Below are positions 6,073 to 10,261 of a DNA stretch of 10,261 nt, piece by piece. The translations under genes and the position numbers were made by a program. The DNA lies in contig JAEWME010000146.1 of assembly GCA_023393265.1 (NCBI GenBank), positions 1 through 10,261 on the forward strand, in the 5' to 3' direction. This DNA comes from Bacteroidota bacterium. Lineage in GTDB: Bacteria; Bacteroidota; Bacteroidia; Bacteroidales; Prolixibacteraceae. The stretch's first letter is position 1. Each line of letters begins with the position of its first letter. The notes beneath the pieces were generated by a model, which was not told the origin of the DNA, made no database searches, and was given only the letters and a program-made list of their open reading frames with translations.

Positions 6073-7570
6073 ATAACCTGAAATTACCTTCTTCCAGGAA
6101 ATTAATCGTTTTATTTATTCCAACATACATTAGCGTATCTTCGCCAACAAACGGAACATGCCTACGATATTCTGCCACAAAACTTTCCAGGTATTCTGAA
6201 GTTTTAGCCGGCCGCCTGAAATCGAGCGCCTGTGCCGCATTGTACAACTCGATCGACAGAATGCTGTAGATGTTGCGGGCCACTTTCAATGCTTTGGTCG
6301 CCGCATTTCCCCCCATACTCACATGGTCTTCCTGCTCGTTCGACGATGGAATGGAATCGACCGAGGCCGGTGTGCTCAACTGTTTATTCTGGCTCACAAT
6401 CGAAGCGGCAGCATACTGCGGGATCATAAATCCGGAGTTTAGGCCTGGATTGGCCACCAAAAACTCAGGCAAGTTTCTGTCTCCTGAAATTAACCGATAG
6501 GTCCGGCGCTCAGATATACTGCCAATTTCAGACAGCGCAATGGCTAAAAAATCGAGCGACAGAGCCAGTGGCTCACCGTGAAAATTACCGCCGGAAATAA
6601 TCAGGTCGTCATCCGGAAAAACAGTTGGGTTGTCGGTCACCGAATTAATTTCGGTTTCCACAACTCCGGCAACGTACATAACCGCATCGCGCACGGCTCC
6701 GTGGACCTGCGGAATGCATCGAAACGAATAAGGATCCTGAACATGCGCTTTCTTTCGGCTAATTAATTCGCTTCCATCAAGTATTTTCCTGAAGTTTGCG
6801 GCTGTCTTTATTTGCCCCGCATGAGGCCGAATTTCCTGAACCTGCAGCATGAACGGTTCAATCAGTCCATCGAAGCTGTCTAGCGACAGAGCGCCAATAA
6901 TATCGGCATAATCAACCAGCCGGAAAGCTTTCAGGAGCGTGTAAACAGCATGAGCGCTCATAAACTGCGTGCCATTCAACAATGCCAAACCTTCTTTCGC
7001 CTGAAGCCTGATGGGCTCCCACTCCATCTCTTCCAACACTTCGGAAGCAGCTTTACGCACACCCCTGTGATAAACCTCGCCCATCCCGATGAGCGGCAAA
7101 AATAATTTGGCCAATGGCGCCAGATCGCCGCTGGCTCCCAGCGACCCCTGCTCGCACACCACCGGCAAAATATCGTTGTTATACAAATCGAGAATACGCT
7201 GAACCGTGATGAGCTGAACCGCAGAATTTCCCTTAGCCAGCGCGTGCGCTTTCAGCAGAAGCATCAGTCGAACGACATCGGAAGGAACTTCGGGACCCAG
7301 ATTGCACGAATGAGAAATCACCAGGTTTTCCTGCAGTTTGCTCAGATCATCTTTCGGGATTTCAATGTCGCATAGTGCGCCAAACCCGGTATTGATGCCA
7401 TACAACGGGCCATCCGTTTCGCGGATTTTCCGGTCGAGATAAGCCTTGCTCCTTTCAATCAGTCCGATCGATTCTTTCGATAGAATCAGCATTTTGCGCT
7501 GCTCCAAAATTTCTTCTATAACCGGATAAGTTAATTTTTCGGGCGATATATAATGAATTGCTCTTTCCAT
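6071..7570 (-). CDS. hutH: Histidine ammonia-lyase
   Basis: A 499-residue cytoplasmic enzyme that removes ammonia from L-histidine to give trans-urocanate, the first step of histidine breakdown. The MIO prosthetic group forms from Ala146-Ser147-Gly148 in GSLGASGDLAPLA. Other family landmarks: YGINTGFG (57-64) with the catalytic Tyr57, SHSCNLG with His87, LLNGTQFMSA, QDPYSFRCIPQVHGA, EINSVTDNP, GGNFHGEPLAL, and SNEQEDHVSMGGNAATK. The Glu in QEDHVSM is typical of histidine lyases, whereas tyrosine/phenylalanine lyases usually carry Asn/Gln-type residues there; this favours histidine as substrate. GNSAVQL replaces the more usual G(Y/H)SGV near 114-120, a small deviation. Length is normal. It sits alone: hutU, hutI and a formiminotransferase are not in the window. 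It lies downstream of hisS in the same direction, with its own upstream palindrome. Confidence 0.94.
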   Translation of the reverse strand: MERAIHYISPEKLTYPVIEEILEQRKMLILSKESIGLIERSKAYLDRKIRETDGPLYGINTGFGALCDIEIPKDDLSKLQENLVISHSCNLGPEVPSDVVRLMLLLKAHALAKGNSAVQLITVQRILDLYNNDILPVVCEQGSLGASGDLAPLAKLFLPLIGMGEVYHRGVRKAASEVLEEMEWEPIRLQAKEGLALLNGTQFMSAHAVYTLLKAFRLVDYADIIGALSLDSFDGLIEPFMLQVQEIRPHAGQIKTAANFRKILDGSELISRKKAHVQDPYSFRCIPQVHGAVRDAVMYVAGVVETEINSVTDNPTVFPDDDLIISGGNFHGEPLALSLDFLAIALSEIGSISERRTYRLISGDRNLPEFLVANPGLNSGFMIPQYAAASIVSQNKQLSTPASVDSIPSSNEQEDHVSMGGNAATKALKVARNIYSILSIELYNAAQALDFRRPAKTSEYLESFVAEYRRHVPFVGEDTLMYVGINKTINFLEEGNFRL

Positions 7571-7606
7571 GAACGTATATATTTGAAATTACGAAATCCA
7601 CAATTT

Positions 7607-7630
7607 CCGATATTAGATATCCAATATCGG
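7607..7630. promoter_or_regulatory. 24-bp palindrome upstream of hutH, possible operator
   Basis: CCGATATT and AATATCGG flank a centre AGATATCC that is itself GATATC on the same axis, so 11 of 12 base pairs of the dyad match (the exception is 7615/7622). It begins 37 bases upstream of the hutH start codon, where a repressor or activator would overlap the promoter. No T tract follows on the minus strand, so it is not a terminator. A weak -7 candidate, TAATTTCA on the minus strand (7584-7591), lies between it and the start. The binding protein is unknown. Confidence 0.6.
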
Positions 7631-7756
7631 CCTAAAACAGAAAACATAAATGAAGATTGAAGCTCCACTTGAAACGTGGAACCGTATAGCGTTCAGGGGC
7701 AACGGATGTCGCCTCCAATTGTTTTTGCAAAACGAAAATCTCGGCGCGAAGGAGTC

Positions 7757-7780
7757 ATTTTCTGCAATTTTTCAGAAAAT
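7757..7780 (-). terminator. Weak hairpin downstream of hisS
   Basis: ATTTTCTG (7757-7764) and CAGAAAAT (7773-7780) form an 8-bp A/T-rich stem with an 8-base loop, 14 bases after the hisS stop. There is no T tract beyond it on the minus strand, so it would be at best a weak terminator; read-through into hutH remains possible. Confidence 0.3.
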
Positions 7781-7794
7781 AACCCAAAAGAAAA

Positions 7795-9159
7795 TTATGC
7801 GGAAAGGATTTTTATCAGTTCCTGCGGATCGACCAACTGTTGTTCGCCGGTAGTCATATTTTTCAGGGTAATCTTTCCTTCAGCCATTTCACTCTCACCC
7901 ACAATCGCCACAAACGGAATGTTTTTTTTATTGGCCCAGTTCATTTGTTTGCCCATCTTCGTTTGATCCGGAAAGATCTCGGCGTTGATACCCGCTTTTC
8001 GCACCAAAGACAGGATTGGCAGACAGAAAGCTTCTTCTTTCGGCCCGAAATTCACAAAAAGCAGTTTGGTAGAATCGATGGTTTCGGAAGGAAATAAATT
8101 CAGTTGGGTCAGTACGTCGTAAATGCGATCGGCGCCGAAAGAAATACCAACGCCCGAAACGCCCGGCATCCCGAAAATTCCAGTCAGGTCGTCGTAACGA
8201 CCACCGCCGCAAATGCTGCCCATCGCCACATCTTTGGCTTTTACCTCGAAAATGGCGCCGGTGTAATAATTCAATCCACGAGCCAGAGTCAGATCGAGCT
8301 CTATTTCAGTTTTTAAATCCAGCGTGTCCAAGTAAGCAAACAGCGTGCGCACTTCGGCAATTCCTTTGGCACCAACTTCCGACTTGCCAATGGCCGATTC
8401 GAGTTGCGAAAGCTTCGCATCAACGGTTCCCGACAAGTGCAAGATGGGCTGAAGTTTATTCACAGCTTCCTGCGGAATTCCCTTTTCAAGCAGTTCTCCG
8501 TTCACCTTTTCAAGCCCGATTTTGTCCAGTTTATCGATGGCCACCGTGATGTCGACAATGCGATCTTTTTCGCCAATTGTTTCGGCAATTCCGGCTAAAA
8601 TTTTCCGGTTGTTGATTTTAACGGTCGTATTAATTCCCAGTTTGGCAAAAACCTGATCGACAATTTGTACCAGTTCCATTTCGTTGAGCAACGAATCGCT
8701 GCCAACAATGTCGACATCGCACTGGTAAAATTCGCGGTAACGGCCTTTCTGCGGACGATCGGCGCGCCAAACGGGCTGAATCTGGTAACGCTTAAACGGG
8801 AACGAAATATCGTTTCGGTACTGCACAACGAAGCGGGCAAACGGCACAGTGAGATCGTAGCGCAGTCCTTTTTCTGAAATCCGGTTGGTGAGTTTGATGC
8901 TGTTTCTTTCGAGCAGTTCCTGATCGGAAAGACCATTTGCAAAATCTCCGGAATTCAGGATTTTAAACAGCAGTTTATCGCCTTCTTCCCCGTATTTTCC
9001 CATCAGGGTCGAAAGATTCTCCATCGCCGGTGTTTCAATCGGCTGAAACCCGTATAAACGGAAAATACTTTTGATGGAATCGAAAATATAGTTGCGGTTG
9101 GTCATTTCAACCGGTGAAAAATCGCGGGTTCCTTTTGGAATCGAAGGTTTCTGTGCCAT
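7795..9159 (-). CDS. hisS: Histidyl-tRNA synthetase
   Basis: A 454-residue class II aminoacyl-tRNA synthetase that charges tRNA-His. The ATG at 9157-9159 gives MAQKPSIPKGTRDFSP, the standard N-terminus; an upstream in-frame ATG would add 15 residues across the promoter. Landmarks: motif 1 region around YGFQPIETPAME (36-47); RYDLTVPFARFV (100-111); motif 2 around KRYQIQPVWRADRPQKGRYR (123-142) and EFYQCDVDIVG (143-153); the histidine-specific LARGLNYYTGAIFEV (292-306); and motif 3, GGGRYDDL (318-325) with GVGISFGADRI (336-346). The C-terminal anticodon-binding domain (about 365-454) includes KMGKQMNWANKKNIPFVAIV. The gene is complete and ordinary. A -7 promoter box lies just upstream. The histidine link with hutH downstream is notable but may be chance. 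Confidence 0.97.
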   Translation of the reverse strand: MAQKPSIPKGTRDFSPVEMTNRNYIFDSIKSIFRLYGFQPIETPAMENLSTLMGKYGEEGDKLLFKILNSGDFANGLSDQELLERNSIKLTNRISEKGLRYDLTVPFARFVVQYRNDISFPFKRYQIQPVWRADRPQKGRYREFYQCDVDIVGSDSLLNEMELVQIVDQVFAKLGINTTVKINNRKILAGIAETIGEKDRIVDITVAIDKLDKIGLEKVNGELLEKGIPQEAVNKLQPILHLSGTVDAKLSQLESAIGKSEVGAKGIAEVRTLFAYLDTLDLKTEIELDLTLARGLNYYTGAIFEVKAKDVAMGSICGGGRYDDLTGIFGMPGVSGVGISFGADRIYDVLTQLNLFPSETIDSTKLLFVNFGPKEEAFCLPILSLVRKAGINAEIFPDQTKMGKQMNWANKKNIPFVAIVGESEMAEGKITLKNMTTGEQQLVDPQELIKILSA

Positions 9160-9181
9160 GATGTTTTTCTTTTTCAGACCG

Positions 9182-9189
9182 CAAAAATA
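9182..9189 (-). promoter_or_regulatory. Likely -7 box of the hisS promoter
   Basis: The minus strand reads TATTTTTG, an exact TAnnTTTG match, 22 bases upstream of the hisS ATG. No TTTG -33 element is visible at the expected distance. Its position makes a start upstream of 9159 unlikely. Confidence 0.42.
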
Positions 9190-9248
9190 AAGAAAAACGG
9201 CCATTTATTGCGACAGAGTGCTTCACAAAAATGAAACCCTTTCGTAAT

Positions 9249-9265
9249 ACCGGATCGTCGCCGGT
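9249..9265 (-). terminator. Small GC hairpin downstream of the VOC gene
   Basis: ACCGG (9249-9253) and CCGGT (9261-9265) form a 5-bp stem with a 7-base loop, 23 bases past the VOC stop. The minus strand continues ATTACG rather than a T tract, so termination would be inefficient or need help. It is the only candidate between this gene and hisS. Confidence 0.3.
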
Positions 9266-9288
9266 TCAAAAAAGTATGCGAGACTAAT

Positions 9289-9687
9289 TTATGGCATCAT
9301 GGGCTGAAGAATGCTCACTCGGTTGCCTTCGGTATCGATAAACGAAACGTAGGCTCCTACACCGGGGATGTCAACCGGTTCGCCCAGAAGCTGCCCGCCG
9401 CCACCGGTAATCAGTTTCATCGACTCGTGAATATCGTCAACAGCAATTACCACCGACGGACATTTGGCATCACTCATATCTTTCGGATAAAAACCGCCGC
9501 CAATGGCACCTGGCATAGTGGGCCGGCCATTTTCATCTGTTTCGGTAGTTGCTACAGTTACATAATTTCCCATTTCAGGACCAAATAGCTGCGTTTTCCA
9601 GCCAAAAACTTCGGTATAAAACTTCGCCATTCGGTCTCGATCTTCGGCAGGCATCTCAAAATGCACCACAGGATTCATCTTTTTCAT
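9289..9687 (-). CDS. VOC-family (glyoxalase/bleomycin-resistance fold) protein
   Basis: A 132-residue single-domain protein of paired beta-alpha-beta-beta-beta modules. Landmarks: NPVVHFEMPAEDRDRMAKFY (5-24) with His9 at the first usual metal-ligand position, FYTEVFGW (23-30), the second module VVIAVDDIHESM (79-90), and the closing strands GAYVSFIDTEGNRVSILQP (111-129). At the final strand, where many metal-binding members carry Glu (as in GNxIEL), this one has Ser-Ile-Leu-Gln, so the metal site may be incomplete. Substrate cannot be predicted. The start is taken at the ATG at 9685-9687 (MKKMNP); the ATG at 9676-9678 is also possible and would drop three residues. It follows the sigma-factor gene by about 96 bases in the same direction and may share its transcript. 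Confidence 0.85.
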   Translation of the reverse strand: MKKMNPVVHFEMPAEDRDRMAKFYTEVFGWKTQLFGPEMGNYVTVATTETDENGRPTMPGAIGGGFYPKDMSDAKCPSVVIAVDDIHESMKLITGGGGQLLGEPVDIPGVGAYVSFIDTEGNRVSILQPMMP

Positions 9688-9783
9688 CGACTTATAAATT
9701 AGAAAGTTATACAAAGATTGTGTGTTAATAGTAAAACGGAAGATGTCGATTTTGGTTCCCTAAAACCACACTCCGGAAGAAAT

Positions 9784-10261
9784 TTAATGGTTTTCCTCTT
9801 TCAGCCGTTTTAGCTCATCCGAAATGGTTTTCTTTTCGGTGGCCGACTTCACCAGCCCAACAGCTTTGGAATAATGGTAGACCGCTTTCTCCTGATTAAT
9901 TCCGGCATATAAATAACCCAGCAAGGCCTGGTAGTCGCCAGACTCCGGCAAGGCCAGCTTTTCAGCCTCTTTTATTCCAGCATCACACCCGAATACCCTG
10001 GCAAAGGCAAAAGTTCGGTTCAATGCCGTCACCGGCGAATATTCAATAACAATCAACTGATTGTACAGATCGAGAATATGCGGCCATTTCTCCTGATTAT
10101 GTCCGGTTGTGTGCCAATAAGCAATTGCCGCTTCGAGATGATATTTCGAGAGTTCATCGCCGGTGCAGGCATCAACCAAAAACCGATGTCCTTTGTCAAT
10201 CAGCTCCTGATCCCAATCCTCCGGATTTTGCGACTCAAACCGAACGAATTCACCCTGTTCA
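9784..10261 (-). CDS. ECF42-like RNA polymerase sigma factor, C-terminal extension (partial)
   Basis: The minus strand is open from the window edge to the TAA at 9784-9786, giving about 159 residues of a C-terminus; the start and the sigma-2/sigma-4 regions lie outside the window. The visible part has WDQELIDKGHRFL, then DELSKYHLEAAIAYWHTT, WPHILDLYNQLIVIEYSPVT, ALNRTFAFARVFG, DYQALLGYLYAGINQEKAVY and HYSKAVGLV. This ordered set is typical of the TPR-like extension (DUF6596 type) that follows sigma-4 in the ECF42 group. In that group the extension is reported to be needed for activity in place of a classical anti-sigma. ECF42 genes are commonly next to small DGPF/YCII-like or VOC genes, matching the VOC gene here. 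Assignment rests on the C-terminal extension only, but the motif order is characteristic. Confidence 0.8.
   Translation of the reverse strand, partial: EQGEFVRFESQNPEDWDQELIDKGHRFLVDACTGDELSKYHLEAAIAYWHTTGHNQEKWPHILDLYNQLIVIEYSPVTALNRTFAFARVFGCDAGIKEAEKLALPESGDYQALLGYLYAGINQEKAVYHYSKAVGLVKSATEKKTISDELKRLKEENH

Noticed and set aside
7664..7680. A small hairpin, TCCAC-N7-GTGGA, in the hisS-hutH gap.
   Set aside because: The stem is only 5 bp, there is no T tract, and such hairpins arise often by chance.
7650..7853. A plus-strand open frame beginning near 7650 in the hisS-hutH gap.
   Set aside because: Most of its length overlaps the end of hisS antisense, its composition is unlike a conserved protein, and it has no promoter or family match; it is a shadow frame.
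9753..9768. Inverted repeat TGGTT-N6-AACCA between the ECF42-like gene and the VOC gene, as a possible terminator.
   Set aside because: The stem is 5 bp and no T tract follows on the minus strand, so termination is not supported.

Overview
The window looks like a chromosomal segment from a Bacteroidota member, probably the Bacteroidales/Marinilabiliales side. Evidence: several upstream regions carry the Bacteroidota housekeeping -7 box (TAnnTTTG) rather than E. coli-type promoters; most starts lack a Shine-Dalgarno; G+C is moderate, with AT-rich gaps; and the family content is typical of the phylum (DUF4369 lipoprotein, Nudix/winged-helix regulator, ECF sigma / anti-sigma / Spy-like sensor trio). 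The lineage below phylum is inference. No rRNA, tRNA, CRISPR array, insertion sequence or phage gene was seen.

Left part (1-3488, all minus strand): the 5' part of a DUF4369 lipoprotein gene leaving the window; asnB (glutamine-hydrolysing asparagine synthetase) with a clear intrinsic terminator; a 372-base AT-rich gap with a likely asnB promoter; then ychF, also with a strong terminator. Middle (3489-6045, plus strand): a Nudix-fold winged-helix regulator divergent from ychF, with a Nudix box that has lost its catalytic residues, followed by an apparent three-gene envelope-sensing unit: ECF sigma factor, one-pass membrane protein (probable anti-sigma) and a secreted Spy/CpxP-like helical protein. 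This unit ends at a terminator hairpin that also overlaps the stop codon of the convergent gene.

Right part (6071-10261, minus strand): hutH (histidine ammonia-lyase) downstream of hisS (histidyl-tRNA synthetase), separated by 224 bases holding a near-perfect 24-bp palindrome just upstream of hutH; a small VOC/glyoxalase-fold protein; and the C-terminal part of an ECF42-like sigma factor whose N-terminus lies beyond the window.

Most of the region is ordinary housekeeping. The parts worth a second look are the sigma/anti-sigma/Spy-like trio, the catalytically degenerate Nudix regulator, and the palindrome in front of a hutH that has no other hut genes nearby. I found nothing that clearly amounts to a wholly new system.
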